This document shows positions 25,596 to 40,500 of a stretch of 64,000 bases of DNA, one piece after another (the first letter of the stretch is position 1; each line of letters opens with the position of its first letter). This DNA is from Balanoglossus misakiensis (lineage: Eukaryota > Hemichordata), in contig CM082593.2 in assembly GCA_040954595.2 (NCBI GenBank), positions 7,502,001 to 7,566,000 of the forward strand, read 5' to 3'. Position numbers and translations under genes: made by a program. Below the pieces are notes generated by a model. It worked only from the letters and a program-made list of their open reading frames with translations. It was not told the origin of the DNA and made no database searches.

Positions 25596-28500
25596 ATGAT
25601 GAACGCCCTGTCCTCACCTGAGATCCGCGGCTCCGCTAGGTTTTCGTGGCCGCGGGCCGCGCCGCCGCCGAGAGCGCGCACGAAGCGGATGAGCGCTGGC
25701 CCCGCCACTGACGAGAAGCAGGCCGAGAGAGAAGTAACGCTGCAGGTTCAAAACGCCAACCCGCCCGCGGATGTATCGGTGCAGGCGTTCTACCTCACCT
25801 ACATGGTGCACACGGCCAGGGCCATCCAACGGGCGATACTGCAGCGGATCAGCAAATCGGGCGCCGTCCCCAAAGTGAGGATGGTGCGAAGCGACCCCTC
25901 GCAGGACGCGGACAGCTTGTGGGCTGACATACTCTGCCAAACCCTGGACAGCTACACCCATCTGGTTCACCAGTACGCCAACGGACAGCTCAAGCGCAAA
26001 CTTGAAGGGGAATTGAAGAAATTCGATTACCGGGAAAAGTTGAATTTAATACTTCTGGGACACGAACACATCACCGTTAGGTAAGTCCCTAAACAGAAAA
26101 AAGATGGAGTCCCCGGCCACGTCTATTTGATTGTACGCTGCCAATACGTTCAAAAAGCAACTTACAATAGGCATTTGGGGTTTAGCCCTACAAACACCCC
26201 CTGCAAACAAAGCCCTGACTGTCGAGCAAATAAATGGGTCCTTGTTTTGTTGTTCGAGACCTCAAATAAACCCACTTTTCGTTTCTGAATATTTTCTCAA
26301 GGATGACAGAGCTGTTGACCTCAATTAAAACAATACCCGGCAGGGCATGATCATGTTTTGGGAGACGTCCGCGGGCTGTACCGCCTTCAGTTTATGCACC
26401 GCTATCTGCAAACGACATGACGTAATTCGATAATCTCGGATTGTCTGTACATGTCCACGCAGCATCGCCATCAAAACCTGCTATCGAAAACTATTGAAAA
26501 TACTCAATGCTCTTAACTACTTAAGGGACATAAAATTCCTGACGTCAATTTCCAGAAACGCACTTTTTTAAAATCAAAGATCCTACCGCCAAAGAGATTC
26601 GCGGGGAAATTTACCCAAATGTTTGTCTCACCAACTTACAGTCAATGTTTAATGACAAACGGTAGATGTGGGCAAAACATAAATAATCTGTAGTTTGGCG
26701 TGCTGTCAATACTAATACCTTCTCTGAAATGGTAGATGGTCGAACACTGAGGGGTCATGGGAAGGGATGCGAGCCCGCTTCGGTCCCGCCAAATTACTGC
26801 GATGAGATCTTTCAACCGAACGATTAACAAAGACAAAATCGAAGCCCTCTAATGGAACCAAAATTGCCCGTCACCATAAATTTCAGAGAAGAAAGGAAAA
26901 ACAGGTCGTTCATGTCGGCCCGTTAATCTTTTAAACCCCACACGACAATAGGGGTCCCAGTAATTGCGTTGAACTGCCATTAAAATCGGCTGGCTGTATA
27001 ACGGTCCGATCACGTGACCGCCACCGTGAGTGAACATTTTGCAGGTGGTCCCATCAAACAAATTATCGAGTCAGAAACCCATTCCCTTTTTTTCCAATTG
27101 TCACATTATATCGGTAAACATTTCACACGAATCTTAATAGTCTCTGTTCTTGAACCACCTTGGAATGTATTACATGGTTTTGGTGATGACTTACTTCAGT
27201 ATATATCGCTCTTAATAGAATGTTTGTTCATATGAAAAGCTAGGAATGGCAGCTGAAACAGCCGATAATAGAACATGGGGAAAAGACTGACTATAATGTA
27301 ATAACGACGCATAAATGCTTCAGACCCAGGAGACTCAGAGCCATTATGCACTGGAAGGTTGGCTTAGGGGTTGACCATTTGATATTCGGGAGGGGAGGGC
27401 TGGAAGATTCTTAAAAATGTTACCAGCCAACTGCGAAAAAATGTTTGCCTTTGCAGTCCAACAGAAAAAATATTCAAGGGAGGCTGAACAAATTGCTGTG
27501 GCAAATCCTACGTCACAGTGGTATAAAAGGTTTTGTTTCCGAACAGTTCCCCCGCCTCGCCACAACCAATATCAAATGGGTTGCCCCTAAGACGCACAAG
27601 CAGGATTTCGGCGATGTGTATAGAAAAGGGGAAATATTCTAAAAGCAGAGACAAACGGCAAACAAGGAGGCTGAGAACACAGGCAGAGCAAATATACGGC
27701 GTGGGGGCGTGGTCAAATTCGCGGACTATAAAACCAGACATTCCCACGAGGCCATTGCATTAACTTGTCACGATATTTGCCAAAACGATACCAAAATATT
27801 TACCACGTGAACTGCGCGTGAGTTCGGCTCTCCCCAAGTTTACCTCGACGATGCTATCACGTATAGCCAATTATTAGACATAACATCATCTATTAGGAGT
27901 CGATAACCCACTTTTCGCTGATAATGGATCGTAACAGGTTATCAACTCACAAGAATTGAGTACAAAAGGTTATTATTAGGCGTTGCTTAGTCTGAAATGA
28001 TCTGAACCAAGGCCTCGGGGTACTTTTTTATGTCGTTGTCTTCATTTCATAGGATATCATTAAATTTTACACCGACTGCCTACAAACCACGCCTTTTAAC
28101 AATATAAGCCGTGTCGATCGATAGTGACATGATCAAACCACATATTGACTTATCGGTGTAGAAAACATCAGGCAAATTCAAATTCCAACTACAAAGCTAT
28201 CAACAATAACCCATCACATCGTAGTGCCGATTGTTGGGTGCCTGAACATGCCTGGAAAATCATTTCTGGAATATGCACATTCTCTCTTCAGAAAAAAAAA
28301 TTGCATATTGAACAAGAGGCCATTAGTTGCACTGGATACCGAATACATGTATACACGTATCCCACTGTCCCATACGCAGCCCACGTCCCCCATACGCTGC
28401 CCATGGCCCCATACGCTGCCATACCACCCGCTTCTCGATATGTGCACGGGAGCGGTGACGTCATCGGTGCACGGGAGATGCTGAGTCAGCGCTCTTGTTA

Positions 28501-31500
28501 AAATATACGAGACCGATAACAAAACTGATGGAGGAATACTGTAAATTTCATATTATGATTATGATTTACACACTGTTGGTTGTTGTTGGCGGTATTGTGC
28601 GACAGGGCCAGGTGTGTCCCGGGTATGCATTTGAAAATGTGCCTTTTCATCATATAGCTGTCTTTCCCACCACAATGCAATGCTAGCCGCTCAATCGATT
28701 CATTACAGTATAATAACGCTTATACCAATTCCATTAATGTGTAATTGACACTAATTAGGGATGTCTTCCAATTACAAACGTCACATTAGCCCAGATAAAG
28801 GAACGGAATTGCGATGAGCTGGTTCATTATTATGTACTGCCCGTAGAAAACGAACGCGTGGTGACAGGCAAGCAAACGTGGCACTTTCAACTTAATCTTT
28901 GATGTATTGCATTGATGGCAGTTTGTTAGACCGATTGCATTATTTATCACCAAAGTGCAGCCGCCATTTCTCTCTTTACATTATTTGATCTAAATGATTC
29001 AATAATCAATGAATAAAGTAATTTTGAAATTGAGTTGTATGGTCAAGTGCTTCCTGACGAGGGCATGAGAGATAGGGAGAGAGAGTGTGAGAGAGACAGA
29101 CAGACAAACAGACAGATAGAGACAATTTAAATAAGTCATTTTGTGATTAATTTCTAACAATAAACACCTTCCAGTTATGTCCCTGATCAAAGTTCATTAT
29201 CGTTCAAAACCTGAATAAATAGATGTGCTGGTATAGGGTGTCCATCATTATAAGGTCATACTTTGCATATACGTGTATCACGTGTCTATGTCAGTAGGTA
29301 GTGGTGTTTTTTAGTATTTGCGTTCAAGTTGTAGTTTATGATCCAATGGCATGATCTGGCTATTCAAAGTTTAATTCGCTGATTCTTAATATTCCCTTTG
29401 ACATGATTAGATATGGTACATAGGTAGACAGTTGTTAAATTTGACTCAACAGAAAAATTGAGCCGTCTCGTTTTTTTTTGGTGATAGCGGTAGTGTTATG
29501 CGTTATACGTATACGTGTTTACCTTTCTGACTTCGTGCAGCGTTTAGAAAATCCCACCACTCCGAATGAACGTGTCGCCACGTAGTTTGTATAAACACCC
29601 CCTTCGCGTTTTATTCCCTCGTCGTCTGCTTTTGACAAACGACAGACTTTACGCTTTCACGACTTGCATGAAACCGATGAGAAGTTGACGCTGATGTTAA
29701 GACGGGTCGCATTCTTTCCGTGACCGGCACAATCGCAGCCAGTGTGTGAGGCTTGATCAGTTTGACAAGGCAGCGATAATGGTGTCTGGGCGCACAAAGG
29801 AGCGCCCAAAGTTCGATCCGGCTCAAGTCGTGCCGGTTTTGTCGGCGTATGCTAATCGCGGTAGCCGGGGATGTGTTTACGACTCGTGCGTGCTGTCATC
29901 AACGACATCACATCAGGTAGTAACGAGTTGGTGATATTCGAACCGAGATGTCTGCTCGTATGCCTTTTCAGACGCAGCTCTTATCCCTTATTTGCTAGGC
30001 AAATAAAAAAATACCCACCCAATAATAGCTGTCTTATTTTGGATACCGCATACATGAAAAAACGTGTACAAGATAGGTTTATATGAACGTCTAGATCATA
30101 ATGTGTCATGGCAGTCTACTTCACAGGTTGTCTGCTATCAGCGGCTAGGTTAAGTCGGCTGGAAGTTAAACGCTGACAGTTTTCATGGATTTGTTGCCAT
30201 GCTGCGAAAATTTAGTCTTTGCCAGGACGCGGGCCGAGAAAGGTAGGATGGGACGCAGTTTCACTGCGCATAGCTTCACTTGTGGCCCGTGAGAAAATAT
30301 CGGTGGGGAATGTGAGCTATAGCAACAGAGATGTTGAAAAATGCACCTTGTATGCCATGTATTGTCTTAGGGTTGGTCTACGCCAGGTAAAAACTGTACA
30401 ATGTAAAAATCGGATTGATTTAAATTCTTAAAGACACATTTGTGTCAAGTTGAAGACTGGGTCTATATAATTAGACAACACCACTTGGAATTCGGTTATT
30501 TTTCTGTAAACGATCTTCCTTTATCACGTGAAAAGTATGGGATGGGCAGTCTTTATTTTATAGATTCACGTCGTGTTTCATTTGCTGACGACGAGACCAG
30601 GGTCAACAACCGATGAATGATGTGGCCACAAGTTGACCATAAGTCACATTAGTTTATGGTTTCATTCCCCCAACAGTTGTTTGAAGTGCAATTCATCCAT
30701 TGTTTAGTGACCGCATGTGCTTTGTGAGAAAAAAAAATTGTATTCATGGCAAATGAAAACACTTCACCATGCATGTAAAGCGACTGTTCCCCAAAGATGT
30801 ATCGCGAAAGTACACCTTTTTGTGACTGTTGGCTTTTATAGTATCGTAAACACAGACGACAGTGTCTGGTCCACAATGCCACTACCGCAACCGTGATTGG
30901 GGTTGAATTTGTTCTTGTGCAATACTTGGCCTTATCGTAGTCAATAAAGCCAATAGTTCTCTCTCTCTCTCTCTCTCTCTGGCACTATACGGGTGGTAAA
31001 ATCTTCACTCTCTCTCTCTCTCTCTTCCCCCCTCCCCGTTGCCTTGACATCTCTTCACACCAACTCTGCCTTCAAGCAGCTTAGCAAAGCAATGTCACAC
31101 AGTCACAAACCACACTGTCTATATAAGCAGCATGCACACCAAAGTGCAACGTAGTCTATAGCGTGGGACCGCCGCACAAAGCTGTGAGAAAGACCACAGG
31201 GCAGGCTTTCACTATTGTCTGGTAGCGACAGTAGTAGTTCTGGATGGCTGGAGCATAAAAGCGTTGACAAAAGACCTTCATTAGTTTCAAGCTCACTACC
31301 ATTCCCAGCGCAATATCCGAGACGTGTCTGTATATGTCGAACAACAATAAAGGCGTCCTTAGTTCGGTAATGGCACACAAAGGCCAGGTACACAAACTTA
31401 GCACATTCCCAGGATCTCAGTGGACCGTGCATGTTGGACTCGACTGGAGATATCGCGAGAACCATTTTATCATCTTATTCATAGCAAGAGTTATATCTTT

Positions 31501-34500
31501 GCCTTTTACCTTGCTATACCCATGCGATTGACCGGCGGTGTGTAAATATGTGGTGCAGGGTAACGTTTGCAACTGAAAGTAATGACTTATATGCACTTAG
31601 TATGCACTTTTGAACCTAACCCTCAGACTAGCAATGATTATCTCTCGCCATGACCAGGACCTGAGTCTCTTGCAGTCAGTTATCGCTGACTTGAATGCCT
31701 AAAATCAAGCCTAAGGACGTTTAAGAATTATCAACAGATTGTGTATTACTCTAGTTATTCGCTATCTGAAACCTTTACAGACATAATCGAATGTGGGGAG
31801 AGAATGCATAGTTCTAAACCCGTGCAAATTAACTCTTGTAAGTTGAATGCAAATTGTCAAAGGGGGGTATTTACTCTGAGGAACCTTGGTGTGTCAAAGA
31901 AAGAACAGGATTTCAGAAACGGCCTTTGGGGTTTCTGTGTTTTTGTGGCGGCGAAGAATACCTCTCGAAGCTGTCGGCCAGACAGCGACAAAGTATACAT
32001 TGCTCGATTTCAGGAATTAACTCCATTGGGAGGTAGGGATTGTGTGGCGAGGCAGCCATGCGTATATGAGATACCGCCTGTCCCTACAGATAAGGGTTAA
32101 CTATGATGTCACACTTTGCATATTAATGAGAAAAGATGGCGATCACATCACCTACAGTAGAACAGACTTCACTTATCAATCATTGCTTGGCAAATTGATC
32201 AGACGATATAATTACCATTCAGCTCACCTTATCTGAAAGGCGGGTAATAATTCCATCAATATAATTGTAAAAAAAGATCCCCCAAGATAATAGAATCGTG
32301 ACAGCATCCGAGAATTAACTTGGGGTATACTGCAAATGTGCATAAAGCTTAGTGTAAACTGAAGATTTTCCTCTCATTGCGAGATCTCGTGAGATTTGGT
32401 TAAATACCGTAGTAACGGGTTGCTGGTCAAGTAATACAAGCCATGCTAGAATTGTTCAGAGGTTTACAAATACGGTAACTTATGTGCTGTTTAATATGTG
32501 TTGTTTGTCCTGTGAAAATGTCCTTCAATATAAACTGCCTAGTCATGCGAGATCTCACAGGGTCTCGTGGTGTTCGGGAAATGGTCTATTCCTGACGTAA
32601 TGAATCAGAGGTCGATTGCCAACCTATATTCTGTCAGACATCTGCCAGATGTGTCATGCTCGCTTGATCCGGTTCAGATGGTACAACGACCATCGTCAGT
32701 CACACTGAACATTTATCAATGTACACAGTGGGACTTTAGGCAAATAATATTACCTGTCTGCGTCCATTAATCTTGCAGATCATCAGGATTGTGCCCAGTC
32801 GATTGAAAAATAATTTACTCGTCGCGACAGAAATAAAACGGAAACTGGTATAGACTCGGGAGATGTGCTTTTAAAACGGAGACGCGCAGTAATCTTCCTA
32901 TTATTTTGTTCGACAGATGCTCTAGTCACTTAGCAAAGTAATGCCGGGGCTGCCATACAAATTGTTCGGACTAAATTTGGTTGAAGAGACCTACAGTGAT
33001 ATTACCATGGGAATTTCACGAGGTTTTATAATTCTTGACTTGTCGATCGTATATTCAGGGTAATGTATGATTTTGTGACAATACCGCCACTATGGCCGTA
33101 AACACTAAATGCAGAAGTACTTTTGGGATTGTAATGATCCATCGGGCAACAAACACATCCGGACACGTAAATAAATTATAGTAACAATTCGTGTCAGTTT
33201 GACATAAAAAGTGGAAAAAACGCTCGAACCAGAACAGCCAATATAATGAGGTACTCGACACAAAATTAACCGTATACGGAAAACGTTATTTCAGATCAAA
33301 TGTTCATCAGGGAAATTCATCCACTGGTTATGATTGATAGTGGCAATTACGGAAATTAAATTGGTGTCGCCACATGATACATTCGCTGTCCTGCTTCCGC
33401 TTCAAGAATTCTATATTTACAATGTCTGCAATTTGTGATAAAATATGGACGTTTACCTGGGACCTTTCAAACGCCTCCAGTTGGAGGCCTAAAATCGTAC
33501 ATTCGTACATACATGCATGCATGCTGGTACTGAACATATAAATGAATATTTCCTGATGGATAGATTTAATATTCTATCTTGACGTTTTATTATTTCCTAG
33601 TCAAGGCACAGTCAAATACATTACGAGACTAACCAACCGGAAATAATAACACGCGAGCAAAATATCAATAACTCAACGAGGAAATACTTCCCGCCATTTT
33701 TGTTGTTTATTTAAGTATGCAATTCACAAGCACCTTGCTCCTGTGTGTGATCACTGGAATAATCAAGAATTACCCATTTTAACAGGAGATGTCGAAACAT
33801 GGCTTGCCTTTGAGTAAAAACGCTAGTTTATTTATATCTCAGAAATAATGACAACTGTCGCACAGATATGTTCGTGGGGAGCAAGATGACATTGAATAAG
33901 TCTAAATATAGTACCATCATAAAAACATGCTGCCCGATGTTTGACTACGTGCCGTGGCCTTTAGAAAGTGTTGACCCAATAACTACATAAATGCAGGTTG
34001 TTATTCTCCCAGCACGTTGGAAATAATTAAAACAGAACGCAAATTATTTACGTCCATAAAATATATTAATTTACTACCACTCATATTTGTTTTAAAGGTG
34101 GTTTAGAGATTTTAAATGATAAAATAATACATTTTATATTGATAATTATGATAGTGTCAGTAATTTAAATAACAAAGCATACAACTTATCCTAGATTAAT
34201 TTAAGGGCAAAAAATTACCAAAATGACAGAAATTATGTAATTTATCGCGCTGGGAAAACAGGTGGAGTTTGGTGTAGGGAAAACCACAGTTGTAATCGTC
34301 GACAAACATAGATTTCATCATCTGCTGTTTTTGTTAGGAAGAATTCAAAGGATTTCAAACCCTTATAAAAACTGACACAGCACTGTGTGTCGCTATTTTT
34401 ATCCATATTTTAATGAATTCAGCATGAGTCACATAGCCTGTGTCGCGCGCGATGATCGCACAGGCTGCGTGCCAAACTATCGTCTGTAACTGTGAAATTG

Positions 34501-37500
34501 TCAATTTTACGAGTATCAGTGCACAAAACTTGAACATGTCTGAATATTTGTATCAAACATGTATTTTGTGGACTAAAGTGAACTCTGACTGTCCTAGTTT
34601 AGGAAAAATTTCACGCTCGTTAAATTTTGACGTTGCAATATAACAATAGGCCTAATATATGCATGATGCAATAACCTCGTCTAGTTTTGCGTAGCTGTAT
34701 TCAGTGACACGCATATTTCGATTCTAATATCTGATTATTATAATCAACGTCACTTTGACTTCTGAGTAATCATCCCAGATAATGTTGGGAAACAATCTAT
34801 TAGAAAAAAATCACCACTGATCTGTCTGTCGTTGGTGGTGGTGTTTAACAACGGTAAGACGCCCTCATTTGGATGAAATTTTACATGAAGACCTATGCGT
34901 TGAAGCGGCAGATTTGCTGGTTTTTATAAGATCTTTGATTTACGTATCACCTGAAGTTCAGTTACTCAATCACGAAAACACGGCCAGAATTTAGCTTAGA
35001 GACGCAGTCCATGCGTGTACATTCAGAATTCTTAGAAACCGAGTTTAGACTCACGCTTTAAGTCAAAAATAAAAGTGGCCGTTCTATAATATGGCGTTAT
35101 TGACAAACGGCACAGTGGGCATCGTTAGCGCGGGAATGGGAAGTAGAAGAAAATCAAGTGGCCGATACACGGAACCAAAATACCGAAAATAGTCAAAAGT
35201 TACAACCACAGTCTGTAAATACAGCCACGTCGAGACACATAATTGAAAACAAATCACAATCAATTGCGCGCACCATGTAGAAAACCAGCGTGACGCAGCC
35301 AACCTATATCTATGTATATTTCTAAAAATAAAATCGCAATGCAACGCAAACACAACCAAAACATATGGCCTCGATTCCGGCCGTACTTTAGTGTTCATCG
35401 CTCTATTCTCTATACGCATCGCCCACACATACATGTATACACGCGTGTAACTGTATATTCATCCGCCATTAATGCATACATATTGATGCGGAGAAATTGA
35501 ATCTAACCAACTAGGTCTTCTCGTATACCGTAAAAATTGAGATGTGTTAACCGATAGATTTGCGTAAAATTCCTGATATACACGGCCTGACAAGCTAGCA
35601 TCATGGCCGACAATGTGTCCAACATAACTTTTTACAATTTGTAAGTTCTAAACTGACGTTCAAAATAACGGTTCTGACACCGACAATAAATGCTGTTGTG
35701 CTGTTGTGGTCGTTCTCGCTCCCCGCACAGCAAGCTGTCACATGATCGAGCAAAGCAAGTGTAAAACGATCCCGAATGCAATAGTCGTGAAAATATCATT
35801 TATGACAGATTTTCGGCTTGGCATTTCTGCAAGCTGATACCAGTAATACTTCAGGTACAGCTTCAGCATGTCGAAGAGAATATCCATCACATATTTTCCC
35901 CCAAGGAACAAGCGGTTTTGCATGGATCTGATTACATCCATCTCAAGAATAAATTATTATTCTTCGAGTCCGAAGGTAAAAAAACGCGAATGTCGGTGTA
36001 ATGAGAATGGATGAGCGTTTCGTCTCCGTTCGTCAGATTTACGTCAGAAAGTTACTTGCCAATTTCTCGCACTTAATGAAGAAAAACGAACCCCTGTCTG
36101 TACAGACAGCCAGAGACGGTGTTTATCCTCGAGATATAAAGCCAAACGAAATCAACCAGTGTTGTACGCAACTGTAAAAGCCCCCCAGGGCATGTAATCT
36201 CATCTTTATCTAATTGGGTTTCATCCTATATGCTTACGACAGGGAAGGTACGGATACGCCGCTGTCCCCTGCCAGCGTCAGTGGCAGCTCGTCGTCGGGG
36301 TATGAGACCCCGCTCACGGAGACCGGCTTGGCGGAGAAGACCTCTCTTCGAGAAAAGGTGGCCGAAGAAAAGAGGAATTTTGAGAAAACGAAAGAGATGA
36401 AGGTCGAGGTGGGTAAACTGTGTGTTTTGCTTCGATGATGGGGATATAGTACATGTAATTGATAAAAGAAAGACTTGTATACTGCTGTGATGTGCAGGTG
36501 ATGTGGAATGGGAGCAGTTTTACGTTACTCGTTACAAATGTTGATTTACATCGGTTTCCGCTTATCGATATGTAACCTGTAAAAACGTATAAGCCAGAAC
36601 GAAAGATGAACATGGAAAAAAATCTCCTTTTGTTTTTCTTCTGGCAACCGACGCAGCAACCTCATAATTTTACGTGTCCTGGTGATCAAGTGGAGATATC
36701 TTTTTCTGCGTGACCCCAAGTGAAATGCTGTGATTGGTTAGAGATCACCTATCCGTGGCTAATGCGGCTAGATTATTTAATGCTTGTATTTTTTAATGTC
36801 TGCAGAAATGAAAGCACCCATGGTATGACGCAAATACGCTATATACATTAATTATTCCACTTCCACAATTTTACCTCGCGAACAAAAAAACCCTTAAATT
36901 GTTATTATTGGTCTTGGCACGCGTTATTCCAGCCTTTCCAGTCAAAACGGGAACCTTAGTGAATTTTATAAAATACATAGCTTAGGCTTCTAGTTCAAAA
37001 CCCGATTGTATCCCGTCTATTCAAATTGGAGTACACAAAATTAGAATGATTGGTGTGTGATACGTGTATTTTGTTTGAGTTGCGCCACACAGCTCTCAGT
37101 ATTTCGAGCTGTTGTCAGTTTAACAACAGCATTATCGCCCGACACTGAAATTCAGCAGTGTTGGTTCTCCCAGGTACATGTATGTGTGGCGATCGAACAG
37201 GAACATCATTGTGGAGGAAAGCGCCCAAACACAGCGTGATTTACAACTCCAGGCCGACCAGTCAACTGTGTGAACTTCCCACGCACAACGAGTTATTACC
37301 GCAAAACCCAACCACTGACTACATATATATACATTTTAAGAATCCAGTATGTTTGACGACTGTTATCAATCCGAGTGACTTGACCATCACCGATTCTTCT
37401 GAATCCTTAATGTAATTACCGAAATGGGCGAAGTCAAGACTCTTTTATTGACCTCGCGCGAACCAGAACGTCTCTCTAGACTCTGACGTTAAAGACGCCG

Positions 37501-40500
37501 TCCGCCCTACTCTAAGATATTACACCAACTCCTTCACGCAAGGGATATTTTATGACTGTCACAGTTTCGAACTAGTAAATGGAACAACGATGCTGGCAAG
37601 CGTTACTGTGCATGTTTGTCAACATCCATTCTTTGCTATGCACATCCAACCAGCCCCGTGTTTACTGCTACGCCGAGCAAATTTGCCTCGAAGAAAAAAC
37701 TCGAGACGTCATAAATCGTTCCTCGGAGTATACAACGAGTCCTGTCCATTGTGAGAACGATTCACGACTATTTGGGCCGTCAATGTTGTTGACAGACTCT
37801 CATCATAAACCCACATGAGCTTTGGAGTGGCTCTTGATAGCTCGACCTTTGGATTGCCAGGATTATAAGCGATAACGCCGACTGACGATTTCGGTTGTCT
37901 GTTTGATAGGAGACATATTTGTAACCACACGACTGAAGGTCGCGCATGTCGCCGCGTGCAGTGACTCGTTTGGAAACAAAAGCGATATTCATTTAATTTT
38001 TTTCGTCGGAGATGGAAAGTTTAAAAAAATAATCGCTCATTTGTGAATTATTGTCATGTGCACTCAGTCTGCCAAGTTCGAGTTGCTCTTGTTGACCACT
38101 GAGGGCGCCAGTTTTGTGGGCACAGCTACACAGCTTCATTTTACATCTCTGAATAGCAAGATAGTGTATTATCAGTTTTTTCTACAGCCAAGCATTTAGC
38201 GTGGAGCTGATATGCAAAGTTAGATCACCCCATGACCTTTCCTTGAAAAGATGGAAACTGCGCCCTTAAAAGTTCTAAAATTGCCAATTCTTGGCAGTTT
38301 AACATTCACCGCTCGATTTACAGCCTTACTATGTTTGATCCCTGATCTCTGCCTATAGCTATGAGAGCATCCATTATACTTGTACGATAAATCTCTGCAT
38401 TTTCAATGTTATTTTTATGGCGCTACCGTGGGGCTACAACAGAAATAAAAATATTATGAAAACAGTTATTCATCAATGGCTATTTTTTCATCTTAATTCA
38501 CTGTGCCTCAGTACCACGCACAATCAAACCTGCTTTAGTGGCCAACTCTATAGAGTGGAAACTCGTATATAGAGTCACTGTGTTACACACCCTATATGGA
38601 CACTGTCGGATTGAGTGTAATTGTCTGCCAATCTGTACATATCAATCGCAGTTAATAACTATTTTTGTTTGTTTTCAGGATGACCTCGACCTCGCCTTCC
38701 AGTTCCTGAAAAACAGAGTTGGTCGGAACTGGAGAGAATTTCTGCGCGTGCTCGGGGCCAGCGAACCGGAGATCCGTAATCTGTGGCTGATCCACTTCAA
38801 CGTGCGCGGATGGCACGACTGTATCTACCACGGGCTGTTGATATGGCGACGGCGCGAGAAGGACGGCGCGTCGCTGGAAAAATTAGTGAACGCCCTGACG
38901 CATATATCAGTCATGAGGAAGGATGTCGCAGGTAGGGTGATGTCAAAAGTAATTATTTCCAAGAAGTTGTAAATTTTAAATTTATGGCCCCGAGTACGGC
39001 AAGGCGATATCTAACGCATGCATAATTTGATGAATCGAGCAGGCGTTGCATTTGAGAATAGTTTGAGACGTCAACTTTTGACCTCAATTATTTTTTCATC
39101 ATTCTACATCTGGTCTGTCCACGTATGGGAAAGCATAAATTTACTAGCAACATCGACGCTAGAGGGCTCACTCCCATTGCACACAACATGGATGACAGTG
39201 AGATTGAAGCGTTTCGCTGTAACTGTTGGCTATTTTTGCAATATTTTTGTTCTGCGATATTTTGTTCGACTTCATAGGGCAAGATAAAATGTTTAATATT
39301 GAGCTTAACAAGATCACGATTTGGAAATCAGTCTTTTCCACGATAAATGATTACTGATTTCTTCATGTCTTTGATATGACAGATGAGCTGCAGGTATACT
39401 GGGAAGAACTGAAAAGCTGTCGGAATCAGTCGACACCCTCCCCCGCGTGTGATGACATTTCACCCGTCGATCTGGGAACAGTAATGAGTCTGCGCCAACA
39501 GGACCTTGTGAAGGAACGCGAGCGAATGCTGGCCCTCTTGGAAGGTGGCCGAGTGTTGAAGCAGCAGAAACGGAAGGCTAAGCGCGACTTTTTCGGATTG
39601 ATTGGTTCCGAGTCGTCGGCCTTTTCCCGCGTCGAGAAGCAGGACGCCGGGGAAATGACCGCAGAGATGAAAGAACACGAGCGGTCTTCGCCCGAACGTA
39701 AAAGAGACCGAATGGCGAAGTCCGAAAGTTGGCCGAAGGAACGCTGGGTTGCCGATTGGGTGTGCGCCGATACAGATTTGACGCTGAAAGCGAACGACAT
39801 TGATGACACTGTGAGTCCGAGATCCACCCGAGATAATCCTCGCGACCACTCGCTTGCCCGCAAGCTGGATTTTACCGCCAGCGATACGCCACCAGCGGCG
39901 AAAACGGAAAAGGTCCAACAAAATCCAGAGAACCCTGCGTGCGCGGGGAATGACGTCATCACGACCAGTTGTCAGGGAACTCCATCGTCCAAGTCAATCG
40001 GCCAGATTAGCAGTAAGTCTAGTGGATTCTACGGTTCAAACGGCGTTGCTGCTGAACCAGACTGGACGCCGTCGAATTTTGGCGTCGTGATTTCGGCAGC
40101 ATCCCCCGACGATGGGTATTTCACTTTCCCTTCGTCGAAAAATAACGTGACGAACAGTACAGCAAGTTCTACCCCGGCTGTACCTAATCCGGAGCTGAAT
40201 ATCCCCCGAGACAACGAGTCCGTCGACGACGGGTCCTATCACACTGCCTGCAGCGCGTCGCCCATGAACGTCACGCCGAGAACGACGCCCAAAGTCACCC
40301 GTCCCGCCGCGAAAAGCAGCGGGCGAGGGAGTACACTGGACCCGCCGCCGCACACGAATCGCTGGAGCAACTCAACAACGACGAACGAAGAACTACACTG
40401 GGAAGACTTCCAGAATCTGAGCTTGAAGGACTATCGCCTCAGCCGTGGCTTCGTGACCCCGAAGACCGCCGACAGTTCGGCAGCGTCAGAGCGGGGCACG

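Larger units (their letters stand above)
26081..36242 (+). other. First intron of the death-domain gene, about 10.2 kb
   Basis: It begins GTAAGT and ends CTTACGACAG. No nested gene is recognised on either strand. It holds CT dinucleotide runs (30959-30980 and 31008-31025), a GA/CAGA-rich tract near 29069-29120, a small tandem repeat of CCCATACGCTGCC-like units at 28367-28425, and one copy of a dispersed repeat at 32379-32558. Confidence 0.65.

Noticed and set aside
25614-25970. Minus-strand 118-residue frame over exon 1 of the death-domain gene
   Set aside because: It is a GC-rich shadow of the real exon; the plus-strand frame has the ATG and donor and continues in phase to the next exon.
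29800-29825. tRNA B-box-like GTTCGATCC
   Set aside because: No matching A box, acceptor stem or anticodon arm at the right distance.
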